From positions 2,666,001 through 2,730,000 of the forward strand of contig OY970234.1 in NCBI GenBank assembly GCA_963714125.1: a DNA stretch of 64,000 bases. Direction: 5' to 3'. Below the pieces are notes generated by a model. The model worked only from the letters and a program-made list of their open reading frames with translations. It had not been told where the DNA came from and made no database searches. The position numbers and the translations under genes were made by a program. Origin of the DNA: CAWCAW01 sp963714125. GTDB lineage: Bacteria > Actinomycetota > Acidimicrobiia > Acidimicrobiales > UBA8190. Numbering within the stretch: the first letter of the stretch is position 1; each line of letters opens with the position of its first letter. Below are positions 23,501 through 32,154 of this stretch, one piece after another.

Positions 23501-23928
23501 GACGCTGACGATGACGCCGACGCCGCGGGCCGGAACACAGGGATGTGGAATCCCTCGCCGTGTTCCTCGAACTCGACCTGGAGCTCCATGCCCACCGCCA
23601 AGGCGTCAGGTTCCACGCCCACCACGGTGGTCATCATCCGGGGTCCTTCCTCCAGGTCCACCACGGCGGCGATGTAGGGCACCTTGTCGTTGAACGGGGG
23701 CAGATCGTTTCGATGGACCACGGACCACGTGTACAAGGTGGCCCGACCGCCCGCTTCCTCCCAGGCCACCACCGATGAGCCGCAGCGGGGGCAAAACGGG
23801 CGCGGGTAGAAGTGGGTCTTCCCACACGCCCCGCAGCGCACCACCAGGAGGCGCCCCTCGGCAGTGGCATCCCACCACGCCTGGGTGGTGTCGTCAGGAG
23901 TGGGCAGGTCGAATCGGGGAGCCGCCAC
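23497..23928 (-). CDS. DUF35/OB-fold zinc-ribbon acyl-CoA-associated protein
   Basis: A 143-residue protein with an N-terminal helix (DDTTQAWWDATAEGRLLVVR). A rubredoxin-like zinc ribbon follows with cysteines in CGACGK and CPRCGS, then a DUF35 OB-fold (TLYTWSVVHRNDLPPF, VPYIAAVVDLEEGPRMMTT). Such proteins partner thiolases (SCP2 type) or MaoC hydratases; ChsH2 and the Ltp2 partner in mycobacterial steroid side-chain degradation are examples. GTG at 23928 has GAGGG 7 nt upstream, which decides it over longer in-frame starts. It is coupled to the SDR downstream. The thiolase it would serve is not in this window. Confidence 0.85.
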   Translation of the reverse strand: MAAPRFDLPTPDDTTQAWWDATAEGRLLVVRCGACGKTHFYPRPFCPRCGSSVVAWEEAGGRATLYTWSVVHRNDLPPFNDKVPYIAAVVDLEEGPRMMTTVVGVEPDALAVGMELQVEFEEHGEGFHIPVFRPAASASSSAS

Positions 23929-24098
23929 GCAGTCGCCCTCGCTCGTCTGGGGAACAGGTTGTGATGGCGTGCAGGGGCGCCGTGTTGACCCTTGTGCAGA
24001 CCATCGGCCATGCTGCCCGGGTTCTTCACCCGGCGTCAACGTGGCGTCGATCCGGGCCGGGCCCGGACGTCAGTGGTAGGACCGCAGGAGGTCAAGAG

Positions 24099-25004
24099 AT
24101 GGGCATGCTCGACGGCAAGGTCGCCATCGTCACCGGTGCGGGCCGGGGCATCGGCCGCGAGGAGGCGCTGTTGCTGGCGTCTGAGGGCGCCAAGGTGATC
24201 GTCAACGACGTAGGTGGATCGATCACCGGCGAAGGCGACGACAAGTCCCCCGCCCAGCAGACTGTGGACGACGTCATCGCGGCCGGGGGCCAGGCCGCCC
24301 TCAACACCGACGACGTCAGCTCGTGGGCGGGGGCCGAGGCGCTCATCAACCAGGCCGTCAGTACCTTCGGCCAGCTCGACATCCTCGTCAACAACGCCGG
24401 CATCTTGCGGGACAAGATGAGCTTCAACATGGACGAGTCGGACTGGGACGACGTGATCCGGGTCCACCTCAAGGGTCACTTCGCCACGGCGCACTTCGCC
24501 GCCATCTACTGGCGCAACCGCTCCAAGGCCGGCGAGGACATCAAGGCCCGCATCATCAATACGGCCTCGGAGGCGGGTTTGTTCGGCAACGCCGGCCAGG
24601 CCAACTACGGCGCCGCCAAGGCCGGCATCGCCGCCATGACCATCATCCTCGGCCGTGAGCTCGAGCGTTATGGCGTGACCGTCAACGCCATCTCCCCCCG
24701 GGCCCGGACGCGGATGACCGAGGGGCTCTTCGGCGAGATGGCCAAGGTGGTGGAGGGCAAGTTCGACGCCTTCGGTCCCGAAAACGTGGCGCCCCTGGTG
24801 GCCTTTTTGGCCAGCGACGAGGCCGCCGATGTGAGCGGGCAGAACTTTGTCGTCTTCGGCGGTTCGGTGTGGGTCATGAAGGGCTGGGGGCCGGCCGGAT
24901 CGATCACACGCGACAGCCGCTGGACGCCCGAGGAGCTGGCCGCCAGCAAGGCGACGCTCTTCGCCACCCATCCCTCGGGCCTGCCGCCCTTCAGCTTTTT
25001 CTAG
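24099..25004 (+). CDS. Short-chain dehydrogenase (hydroxyacyl-CoA dehydrogenase type)
   Basis: A 301-residue SDR with TGAGRGIGREEAL, the extended NDVGGSITGEGDDKSPA loop, VNNAGILRDKM, ASEAGLFGNAG and YGAAKAG. The long loop with a NDxGG start is typical of the 17-beta-HSD4-like 3-hydroxyacyl-CoA dehydrogenases of beta-oxidation. The C-terminal tail after the SDR core (WGPAGSITRDSRWTPEELAA) is also family-typical. ATG at 24099 has AGGAGG with 7 nt spacing; earlier in-frame starts overlap the divergent DUF35 gene. The gene is followed by a strong hairpin. Confidence 0.9.
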   Translation: MGMLDGKVAIVTGAGRGIGREEALLLASEGAKVIVNDVGGSITGEGDDKSPAQQTVDDVIAAGGQAALNTDDVSSWAGAEALINQAVSTFGQLDILVNNAGILRDKMSFNMDESDWDDVIRVHLKGHFATAHFAAIYWRNRSKAGEDIKARIINTASEAGLFGNAGQANYGAAKAGIAAMTIILGRELERYGVTVNAISPRARTRMTEGLFGEMAKVVEGKFDAFGPENVAPLVAFLASDEAADVSGQNFVVFGGSVWVMKGWGPAGSITRDSRWTPEELAASKATLFATHPSGLPPFSFF

Positions 25005-25013
25005 ACACGGCGC

Positions 25014-25040
25014 CACCCCGGAGGGTGCCCCGCCGGGGTG
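25014..25040 (+). terminator. Hairpin after the SDR gene
   Basis: CACCCCGG and CCGGGGTG form a perfect 8-bp stem with an 11-nt loop, 10 bp downstream of the stop at 25004. No T-run. Confidence 0.5.
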
Positions 25041-25165
25041 CCTGAGCCCGGCATCCAGGAAGTTGGCGAGCCGTTGGCCCCGGCGCTGTGTAACCTCCGG
25101 TCCAGAAAAATTGACCAGACATCTTGACCAGAACACCGACAGAAACGAAGGGGAGGGGAACCCAC

Positions 25166-25726
25166 ATGACCACCGTCGCTCCACAGCGGGCCCGCACCGA
25201 GGGCGCCATGGGCCGATTGGCTCGCCGGCGTCACGGCTTCGGCTCCATCGCGGGCGTGGCCCTGGCGTTGGGCATTGTCGCCACGGCCGCGGCCTGTAGC
25301 TCGAGCCCGAGCATCAACGCAGCCACCGTCGTGCCCCAGGTCACGGCCGCCTACAAGACCTTCTTCAATCTGGGCGACAATTCGCTGGCGCCCAAGCTGG
25401 CCGTCATCCAAGACGGCGCCGCCCTGAAGACGGCGGTGAAGGCGGCCCTGGACTCGAGCTTGGCCGCGTCGGCCAAGGGGGCCAACCTCATGAGTGTGAG
25501 CGTGGCCTCCGATGCGGTGTGCACCAAGGCCAAGGTGGACACGCCCTGTGCCAAGGTCGTCTACAGCATCCTCGGGGCCGGGGGCATGTCGCTGCTCGGC
25601 AACGAGACCGGCTACGCCGTCTACGTCAACAGCAAGTGGCTGGTGGCTAAGCCGACCATCTGCAGCCTGTTGGGCCTGTTCTACGAGGCCAGCGGGGCTT
25701 CGGGTGCTCCCCCGGGATGCGGCTGA
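25166..25726 (+). CDS. Putative lipoprotein of unknown function
   Basis: A 186-residue exported protein. An Arg-rich N-region and hydrophobic stretch (GVALALGIVATAAACSSS) end in a lipobox with Cys at about residue 44, so it is likely lipid-anchored outside the membrane. The mature part is about 140 residues with a paired-cysteine region (VCTKAKVDTPCAKVV) and a C-terminal Cys. The pattern of a short alpha/beta domain ending in a YVNSKWLVAKPTIC strand resembles low-molecular-weight NTF2-like lipoproteins, but I do not recognise the family. GGGAGGGG precedes the ATG at 25166. It is monocistronic, ending in a long hairpin. Confidence 0.75.
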   Translation: MTTVAPQRARTEGAMGRLARRRHGFGSIAGVALALGIVATAAACSSSPSINAATVVPQVTAAYKTFFNLGDNSLAPKLAVIQDGAALKTAVKAALDSSLAASAKGANLMSVSVASDAVCTKAKVDTPCAKVVYSILGAGGMSLLGNETGYAVYVNSKWLVAKPTICSLLGLFYEASGASGAPPGCG

Positions 25727-25747
25727 TCCTGCTGCAGCTTTTCTGAT

Positions 25748-25805
25748 GCGCCAAAGGCGCCGCACCTGGGCCGGTTGGATTGGCCCCGCTGCGGCGCCTT
25801 TGCGC
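25748..25805. terminator. Long bidirectional hairpin between lipoprotein and MaoC genes
   Basis: GCGCCAAAGGCGCCGC (25748-25763) pairs with GCGGCGCCTTTGCGC (25791-25805) over 15 bp with one bulged C. The loop contains a nested GGCC pairing. It lies between two convergent genes. Confidence 0.7.
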
Positions 25806-25813
25806 GTGAGGAC

Positions 25814-26245
25814 TCAGCCCCGGCTGGGAATGCTGGCGGTGGCCTCGCCGACCACTTTGACCTCGCCGTCGCCGTTGGCCAGGCTGCAGGTCAGGTCCAC
25901 CAGGTGCTTGCCGTCCTCGACCCGCTTGGCGGTGACGACGACCTTGGTCTCAAGCTCCTCGCCCGGCCAGGTCTGGCGGCTGAAGCGCACCTTGTAGTGC
26001 ACGACGTTGCCCGCTCCGACGTAGTCGGTCAGGGCCGTGCCGAGCAGGCCCATGGAGAACATGCCGTGGCCGAAGACGCTGGGCTGACCGGCGGACGTGG
26101 CTAGCACCTCGTCGTGGTGCATCGGGTTGTAGTCACCCGACGCCCCCGCGTAACGGACCAGGTCGGTGCGCGTGAGGGTGTGGCGCAACGCCGGCGCCTC
26201 GTCGTCGACGTTCACGTCCTCGTACTGGAGCATCGTGCCTCCCAT
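25814..26245 (-). CDS. MaoC-like (R)-enoyl-CoA hydratase, hot-dog fold
   Basis: A 143-residue single hot-dog protein with the hydratase-2 motif YAGASGDYNPMHHDE, which holds the catalytic Asp and His, and PSVFGHGMFSMGLLG. Such proteins hydrate trans-2-enoyl-CoA, often as one subunit of a heteromeric hydratase with a FAS1-like partner; the second hot-dog gene here is at 30597. Two ATGs are possible: 26245 (after GGGGAG) and 26233 (after GGGAGG). I give the longer. The stop lies beside the hairpin shared with the lipoprotein gene. Confidence 0.86.
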   Translation of the reverse strand: MGGTMLQYEDVNVDDEAPALRHTLTRTDLVRYAGASGDYNPMHHDEVLATSAGQPSVFGHGMFSMGLLGTALTDYVGAGNVVHYKVRFSRQTWPGEELETKVVVTAKRVEDGKHLVDLTCSLANGDGEVKVVGEATASIPSRG

Positions 26246-26373
26246 GTGACTCCCCTCTCCTTGCCGGGCCATCGGCCCCACCGCTGAGCCCGGGCAGCTT
26301 GGGCGGGCCGCCCACCGCGTGTCAAACCGCCGTCAGGGCCGGAGCCCCGTTCCTATCGAAGTGCGAGTGCGCC

Positions 26374-28638
26374 TTACTGGCCTGGCTCGGGATCCCGGGG
26401 CAGCCCCAGGATCCGCTCCCCGATCACGTTGCGCTGGACCTCGCTCGTCCCCCCGGCAATGGTCAGGCACCGCGTCGAGAGGAAGCCTCGGCTCCAACGG
26501 GCCGCGTCATCTTCGACGGAGGCTCCCTCGGGTCCGAGCAGCACCAGACCGAGCTCTTGGACCCGCTGTTCGTGCTCAGCCCCCAAAAGTTTGCGGACGC
26601 TCGCCTCAGGACCCGGCTCCACACCCGATACCGAGCGCAAAGTGGTGCGCGCCGAGAGCAGGGCCACCGACTGCGCCTCGGCCAAAAGCGCCCCCACCGT
26701 GTCGAGCACCACGTCGTCTTGCGCGGTGCCCCGAGCGGTGAGCGTCCCCAGAATGGACTCGATCCCGAAGCCGAAGGTGGCCCCCGACGACATCGACACC
26801 CGCTCGTTGGCCAAGGTGGTGCGAGCCAGTCGCCAGCCGCCGTTGACCGGCCCCACCACGCAGTCGTCGGGAACGAACACCTCGGTGAAGAACACCTCGT
26901 TGAACATGGCGTCGCCGGTGATCTCCCGCAGGGGGCGGATATCGATACCCGGTGAACGCATGTCGACGATGAAGTAGGTGATGCCCTCGTGCTTGGACGC
27001 ATCGGGGTCACTGCGCGCCAAGCAGATCCCCACATCGGCGCGCGTGGCCATTGAGGTCCACACCTTCTGCCCGTCGAGCACCCAGCCGCCCTCGGTGCGC
27101 GTGGCGCGCGTCGACAAGGCGGCCAGGTCACTGCCGGCCCCCGGTTCGGAGAACAGCTGGCACCACCACAACTCGCCGCGCAGCGTCGGCCCCACCCAGC
27201 GCTGCTGCTGCTCGTCGGTGCCGTGGGCGATGATGGTGGGCAGCGCCCACGCCCCCACGGCCAGGTTGGGGCGGTGCAGCCCCGCCGCCGCCATTTCGGC
27301 GTCGATGACGAGCTGCTCCACAGGCCCGGCCCCGCGGCCCCAGGGTGCGGGCCAGTGGGGGGCGGCCAAACCGCTTTCGACCAGCCGCCGGCGCTTCTGC
27401 GCACTGTCTTCGGCCGAAGCCACAAACGCCACCACGTCGTGGATCTCGTCGCGCACGGCCTCGGCGCTGTCGGGCAATGTGGTCGACAGGTGGCGGCGGC
27501 GACCGCTCAAGGCGGCACGCGACGACTCGACGCGCAACGTGGCGCTGCCGCCGAGCAGCTGGCGCACCGACAGAGCCCGACGCAAGTGGAGATGGGCGTC
27601 GTGCTCCCACGTGAATCCCATGCCCCCGAGGATCTGAATGGCGCCTTTGGCGCATTCGACATACCCGTCGAGGGCCAGTGCTCCGGCCAACATGGCCGAC
27701 AGGCCGGCTTGGTCGGGGTCACCGGCGTCAGCTGCCTGGGCGGCGTCCCAGGCCACCGCAGTGATCTGCTCGACCAGCACCAACATGTCGGCCAGGCGAT
27801 GCTTCACAGCCTGGAACTGCCCGATGGGCCGGCCGAACTGGCGGCGGTCGATGGCGTGCTGGGTGGCCACCTCCAAGCACCACCGGGCTCCCCCGGCGCA
27901 CTCGGCCGCGAACACCGCCAGCGCCGCGTCGCGCACGGCCGCGCCCGTCAAGGCGGGTAGCCGCCGCACGGGGGGCACCACCGCACCGTTCACCGTCACG
28001 CCGGCCAGGCGCCGGGTGAGATCGAGGCTGGCGATCGCGGTGACCTCAACCTCGCTGTCGCTCAGGTCGACCAGACACCACCCCAGCGCGCCGGGACGCG
28101 ACCCGTCATCAGAGGTCCACGGGTTGGCGGCCGCCGTTGCCCCCGACAGGGCGAAGGGGGCAAGAACCAGTCGGGCCAGGACGGCGCCGAGCACAGGGCG
28201 CAGCGTGCCGCGCACGATCAGGCTCCCGTCACCAGACTCCTCGGCCTCGAGGATGCCGCTGCCCGGCAGGCACAACGCGGCGGGCGTGGTGCCGTCCACC
28301 AGACCGGGGAGAAGTTCCTTACGCGCCGGTCCGTCCCCGGCCGCGGCCACCAGAGAGGCGACCAAGGCCGTGGGGACGGCCGGCCCGGGCACCATGGCCC
28401 GCGCCATCTCCTCGACCACGACGGCCAGCTCCAGCTGCCCGAAGCCCTGTCCGCCGTACTCGTCGGGCACGTGCACCGACAGCCAGCCTTGGGCGGCCAG
28501 GGCCTCCCATAGCGGAGGCAGCTGTTCCGTCTCGGCGTCGAGGGTCGCCCTCGGCACGTCGGGCGGACAATGCTCCTCGAGCCAGCGACGGACCGTCCGC
28601 CTGAGCTCCTCGTGGTCCTCGCCGATCCCGATGGGCAT
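26374..28638 (-). CDS. Fused double acyl-CoA dehydrogenase (FadE34-like)
   Basis: A 754-residue protein with two acyl-CoA dehydrogenase units in one chain. Unit one (about 1-380) has WLSVHVPDEYGGQGFGQLE at its N-terminus and RRQFGRPIGQFQAVKHRLAD plus GGMGFTWEHDAHLHLRRAL near its end. Unit two (about 390-754) has WWCQLFSEPGAGSDLAAL, VLDGQKVWTSMATRAD, ITYFIVDMRSPGIDIRPL and the C-terminal IAGGTSEVQRNVIGERILGL. The FAD and substrate signatures are best kept in unit two, while unit one lacks the FSEPxAGSD segment. Tandem fusions of this kind (Rv3573c in M. tuberculosis) act on bulky acyl-CoAs such as steroid side chains. It is followed after 9 bp upstream by a DoxX-like gene on the same strand. 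Confidence 0.9.
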   Translation of the reverse strand: MPIGIGEDHEELRRTVRRWLEEHCPPDVPRATLDAETEQLPPLWEALAAQGWLSVHVPDEYGGQGFGQLELAVVVEEMARAMVPGPAVPTALVASLVAAAGDGPARKELLPGLVDGTTPAALCLPGSGILEAEESGDGSLIVRGTLRPVLGAVLARLVLAPFALSGATAAANPWTSDDGSRPGALGWCLVDLSDSEVEVTAIASLDLTRRLAGVTVNGAVVPPVRRLPALTGAAVRDAALAVFAAECAGGARWCLEVATQHAIDRRQFGRPIGQFQAVKHRLADMLVLVEQITAVAWDAAQAADAGDPDQAGLSAMLAGALALDGYVECAKGAIQILGGMGFTWEHDAHLHLRRALSVRQLLGGSATLRVESSRAALSGRRRHLSTTLPDSAEAVRDEIHDVVAFVASAEDSAQKRRRLVESGLAAPHWPAPWGRGAGPVEQLVIDAEMAAAGLHRPNLAVGAWALPTIIAHGTDEQQQRWVGPTLRGELWWCQLFSEPGAGSDLAALSTRATRTEGGWVLDGQKVWTSMATRADVGICLARSDPDASKHEGITYFIVDMRSPGIDIRPLREITGDAMFNEVFFTEVFVPDDCVVGPVNGGWRLARTTLANERVSMSSGATFGFGIESILGTLTARGTAQDDVVLDTVGALLAEAQSVALLSARTTLRSVSGVEPGPEASVRKLLGAEHEQRVQELGLVLLGPEGASVEDDAARWSRGFLSTRCLTIAGGTSEVQRNVIGERILGLPRDPEPGQ

Positions 28639-28647
28639 GTCCGCTCC

Positions 28648-29097
28648 TTAGAAGATCCCGATGAGGTGGTCGAGGGACCAGGTCTGCCAGCCGTGCAGCC
28701 CGAGAACCGCCACGGCGATGAGGACCATCATGAGGTTCTGTCCCTGCTCGGCCCAGTCGTGGATCATGAGCACGAAGTACAAGAGGTTGAGGGCGATGCT
28801 GGCGAACAGGGCCACCGGGCTCAACAACCCGAGCGTGATCCCCAGTCCCAGCGCCAACTCGCTCATGAGAATCACCCACGTCATGGCCTTGGGGTGCGGC
28901 TTGACGACGGCGTCGAAGCCGCTGCGGACGATGGCGAACTTGTGCTTGGCGGCGATGTCGCCCGCCCACTTGATCCCCGCTTGACGCTTGATCCACGCCT
29001 CGAGGTTCTTGTGGCGGAAGCTCTCCAGCCACCACAAGCCGAGCCCGATGCGCAAGACGGCGGCCCAGTGGGCCCCGGAGAGCAATGAGGTCCTCAT
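28648..29097 (-). CDS. DoxX-like four-helix membrane protein
   Basis: A 149-residue protein with an entry helix (AAVLRIGLGLWWLESFRHKN), a soluble loop, and three clear hydrophobic helices (AMTWVILMSELALGLGITLG, LFASIALNLLYFVLMI, LMMVLIAVAVLGLHGW). The pattern matches DoxX/SURF4-type proteins. Their function in this setting is unknown. ATG at 29097 lies 7 nt behind TAGAAA, a leaderless-type -10; the longer frame upstream encodes low-complexity Pro/Arg sequence and is rejected. The stop is 10 bp before the double acyl-CoA dehydrogenase, so they form an operon. Confidence 0.75.
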   Translation of the reverse strand: MRTSLLSGAHWAAVLRIGLGLWWLESFRHKNLEAWIKRQAGIKWAGDIAAKHKFAIVRSGFDAVVKPHPKAMTWVILMSELALGLGITLGLLSPVALFASIALNLLYFVLMIHDWAEQGQNLMMVLIAVAVLGLHGWQTWSLDHLIGIF

Positions 29098-29149
29098 CGC
29101 CGCGTTTCTACCATGCCGGCGGCGGGCGGCTGCTGCTGGCCTGCCCCTT

Positions 29150-30535
29150 CTAGGCGGTGGTGCCGCCGACGTCGTCGGTGGGGGCGCCATCGTCGGAGCT
29201 GTGGCCAGCCAGGCGCGCCGGCATGGTCGAAGTGAGCCCGAGGCCTACCACCGCGGCGGCCACGGCGGCCACGTCGAAGACCCGCAGACCTGGTCCCCGG
29301 CCGTGGCCCAGAGCCACCGACCAGCTCAGGGCGGCGCCGCCCATGCCCGCCCCCAGGGCCACGCCCAGGGTCACCAGCACCTGCATGGTGGCGATGGGCG
29401 CACCCTGGCGACCCTCCTCGGCGCGCGACAGCACCACCAACGTCGTCGTCGCATAGGAGAGGCCCATCCCGCACCCCGCCACGGCCCAGGCGATAAAGGC
29501 CACCTCCCACGGCGTACTGCGCCAGTCCAAGGTGGCCACCCCGGCCACGCCGAGGGCGACGAGACCAAGCCCGGCCGCCGACAGCAGCCGCGGCCCGATG
29601 CGCCCCACCAGATGGGCCTGGGCCCACGACCCCGCCGTCCACGTCAAGGCGGCCACCGTCAGCACCACCCCGGCTTGGGTGACGCTGCGTCGATGCAGGG
29701 ACGTCAGCGCCAGCGGCAAGAACGCCTCGGCGCCAAAGAACGCGGCGTTGGCCAGCGCGGCCACACCCATGGTGCCGAGCTGACGGGGCGCCCCGCTCGA
29801 GCGGGCGGTGCGCAACAGACGCGCCAGGGCCGGTGCCGCCAGGGCCACGCCGGCCACCGCCAACAGGGGGCCCACCGCGGCCTGGCGGGTGGAGAGCCCG
29901 TCGAGAAACACCGCCGTTCCCCCCGCCACCGCCAGCGCCACCGCCACGCCGGCCCCGGCCGCCACGGCGTCGAGTGGCGACTGCGCTGCTCGAGCGGCGG
30001 CGTCGACGCGGCGGATGGAGGGCAAGCCGATGGACATGGCCAGCGCCACCGCCGGCACCAGAGCCAAGAACACCAGGCGCCACGTGACGTCTTCGGCCAC
30101 GATGCCGGCCACGGCCGGGCCTACGACGCTCGGCAGCACCCAGGCGCTCGACAGTGCCGCATAGGCCCGGGGGCGCAGCCGGGGCGGGTATCCCCGCCCT
30201 ACCGCCACGTTGACGCCGACGGTCAACACACCCGCCCCCACGCCTTGGACGGCCCGGCCCATGACCAGCACCAGCATGGTGGGGGCGGTGCCGCCGATGA
30301 CGAGGCCCGCCGCGAACAACGAGGCGGCGACCACCATGGGCCGGGCCAAGCCGATGCGGTCGACCATGGGTCCGGCCACGACGATGCCGACCAGCTGGGC
30401 CAGCATGAAGGCCGAAAACGCCCATCCGTAGAGGCGCAGCCCGCCCAGATGCCGCAAGACCACCGGCAACACCGTGGCCACGGCGATGGCCTCGAAGGCG
30501 ACGAACGAGACCACCAACACCATGCCGACGGTCAA
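29150..30535 (-). CDS. Major facilitator superfamily transporter
   Basis: A 461-residue membrane protein with about 12-14 hydrophobic helices. The MFS loop 2-3 motif reads GPMVDRIGLARPMVV, the helix 1 region is VSFVAFEAIAVATVLPVVL, and helix 4 is VMGRAVQGVGAGVLTVGVNV, as in the DHA2-type drug:H+ antiporter branch. A substrate cannot be assigned. The start is uncertain: the reading frame stays open into the upstream hot-dog gene with no ATG or GTG, so TTG at 30535 or ATG at 30523 are the candidates. It follows the hot-dog gene with about 61 bp spacing. Confidence 0.85.
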   Translation of the reverse strand: MTVGMVLVVSFVAFEAIAVATVLPVVLRHLGGLRLYGWAFSAFMLAQLVGIVVAGPMVDRIGLARPMVVAASLFAAGLVIGGTAPTMLVLVMGRAVQGVGAGVLTVGVNVAVGRGYPPRLRPRAYAALSSAWVLPSVVGPAVAGIVAEDVTWRLVFLALVPAVALAMSIGLPSIRRVDAAARAAQSPLDAVAAGAGVAVALAVAGGTAVFLDGLSTRQAAVGPLLAVAGVALAAPALARLLRTARSSGAPRQLGTMGVAALANAAFFGAEAFLPLALTSLHRRSVTQAGVVLTVAALTWTAGSWAQAHLVGRIGPRLLSAAGLGLVALGVAGVATLDWRSTPWEVAFIAWAVAGCGMGLSYATTTLVVLSRAEEGRQGAPIATMQVLVTLGVALGAGMGGAALSWSVALGHGRGPGLRVFDVAAVAAAVVGLGLTSTMPARLAGHSSDDGAPTDDVGGTTA

Positions 30536-30596
30536 CCGGCGATAGGCCGGTCCGAGCAGTCCGTCGTGCGCCCCAGCCGTGGACGCCCCGGCAGGA

Positions 30597-31094
30597 TCAG
30601 GCGCGGTGGATGACGTTGAAGCGCGTGGTGACGACGGGCTCGCCCGTTTTCTCGTCGGTCCAGCGCGTCTCGGTGACGATGAAGGTCATGGTCTTGTCCT
30701 TGGACTGCTTGGCGTAGGCGTCCACCACGCTGCCCTCGCCCACCAACACGTCGCCCACGACCACGGGCCGGTGGTAGATGAACTCCTGCTCGCCGTGGAG
30801 GATCAGGCCGCCTTTGGCCATGAGCGGCCCCAGGACCTCACCCATGGGATTGCCGGTGGGCACGTCAGAGGGCTGGATCTCGGCGAACTTGCCCCACGTG
30901 TCCATGACAAAGGGATAGGTGGGCGGCACCGGTATGGCATCGAGACCCTCAGCCTTGGCCACGGTGGGGTCGCGATAGGCGGGGTTGGTGTCGCACACGG
31001 CGGTGGCGAAGTTGGCCACCGGTCCCCGCTCGATGACGACCCGTGACTTGCTCATGGGCTTCCCGATGATCTTGCTCAGCTCGTCATCCGCCAT
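30597..31094 (-). CDS. MaoC N-terminal (FAS1-like) dehydratase domain protein
   Basis: A 165-residue hot-dog protein of the FAS1-dehydratase type. SKSRVVIERGPVANFATAVC and DTNPAYRD form the family's N-terminal signature, and LHGEQEFIYHRPVVVGDVL is the conserved beta-hairpin. In mycobacteria such units (HadA/HadC) pair with a MaoC unit to form an active enoyl hydratase. The MaoC partner here could be 25814-26245. The ATG at 31094 has GAGGAGGC upstream with 6 nt spacing. TACGGT about 45 nt upstream may be its -10. Confidence 0.85.
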   Translation of the reverse strand: MADDELSKIIGKPMSKSRVVIERGPVANFATAVCDTNPAYRDPTVAKAEGLDAIPVPPTYPFVMDTWGKFAEIQPSDVPTGNPMGEVLGPLMAKGGLILHGEQEFIYHRPVVVGDVLVGEGSVVDAYAKQSKDKTMTFIVTETRWTDEKTGEPVVTTRFNVIHRA

Positions 31095-31251
31095 GTCGGT
31101 GCCTCCTCGTGCGCAGCGCGTCCGGGCGAGAACCGTAGCCGGGGGGCTCGGGGCAAGGCGACTTCGGGTCCAAGGCGCTCGGCGTCCTGCTACCGTCCCC
31201 GGCGGCTGCGCCAGGGCCGACGCAGCCATAACCCGAGGGTCGAGGTGGGCC

Positions 31252-32154
31252 ATGCCCGATTTCGAAACGCTTGCGTACGAGGAGTCCGATGGCGTGGCCT
31301 GGGTCACGCTGAACCGGCCCGACGTCATGAACGCCTTCAACACCGTCATGCAAAAGGAGTTGCGCGACCTGTGGCGGTGGCTGCGGCGCCATGACCCCGT
31401 GCGCGTGGTCGTCCTCACCGGGGCCGGCGACAAGGCGTTTTGCACCGGCATCGACCGGGGCGAGGCGCTGGCCGAGGGCCCGCGCGCCGGACGCCGCGGC
31501 GACGTAGGGCCGGAGATCGGCGACGACACCGTGCACATCGGCTCGGGCACAACTCCCTTTATGTTCGACGACCCCGGCTCGAACCTGGGTCCGAAAAGCA
31601 ACGACTTGTGGAAGCCGGTCATCGCCGCCGTCAACGGCATCGCCTGCGGCGGGGCTTTTTACATGCTGGGCGAGGTCGATTTCATCATCGCCTCCGACAA
31701 CGCCACCTTCTTCGACCCCCATCTCACCTTCAACATGGCGGCCTCGTTCGAGCCCTTGCAGATGACCGGGCGCATGCCCTTCGGGGACCTGGTGCGCCTC
31801 ACCTTGTTAGGCAGCGCCGAACGCATGAGCGCCCAGCGGGCGCTGCAGATCGGGTTGGTGACCGAAGTGGTGCCACCGGCCGAGTTGGCCGATCGGGCCG
31901 GGTGGGCGGCCGGCGTCATCGCCCAGGGACACCCCATGGCCGTGCAGGGCACACTGCGAGCCCTGTGGGCGGGGCGAGAGCTGTCGCGTTCACAGGCGCT
32001 CGGCCTGGGATGGGCCTTTGTCGGCCTGGGCAACGACCCCGAAGCGCTGGCCGAGGGCCAAGCCCGCTTCGCGTCAGGAGCGCGCGGTGGAGTGGCGGCT
32101 GCGCTGACGCTCAGCCCGCTGCGCTCGATGGCGAGGTCTGGGCGTGGGGCCTGA
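31252..32154 (+). CDS. Enoyl-CoA hydratase/isomerase family protein
   Basis: A 300-residue crotonase-fold protein: VAWVTLNRPDVMNAFNTVMQ, LTGAGDKAFCTGIDRGEAL and AAVNGIACGGAFYMLGEVDF are the oxyanion-hole segments. The insertion ARAGRRGDVGPEIGDDT between them is longer than usual. It acts on an acyl-CoA in the cytosol; the reaction type is unassigned. ATG at 31252 is preceded by GAGGTGGG. The upstream frame to 30985 lies over the divergent hot-dog gene and is rejected. Its 3' end overlaps the convergent gene at 32111-32623 by 44 bp. Confidence 0.87.
   Translation: MPDFETLAYEESDGVAWVTLNRPDVMNAFNTVMQKELRDLWRWLRRHDPVRVVVLTGAGDKAFCTGIDRGEALAEGPRAGRRGDVGPEIGDDTVHIGSGTTPFMFDDPGSNLGPKSNDLWKPVIAAVNGIACGGAFYMLGEVDFIIASDNATFFDPHLTFNMAASFEPLQMTGRMPFGDLVRLTLLGSAERMSAQRALQIGLVTEVVPPAELADRAGWAAGVIAQGHPMAVQGTLRALWAGRELSRSQALGLGWAFVGLGNDPEALAEGQARFASGARGGVAAALTLSPLRSMARSGRGA

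Noticed and set aside
28988..30613. A 541-codon plus-strand open frame opposite the MFS transporter
   Set aside because: Gly/Arg/His-rich, no domain; the minus-strand frame encodes a clear 12-14-helix transporter.
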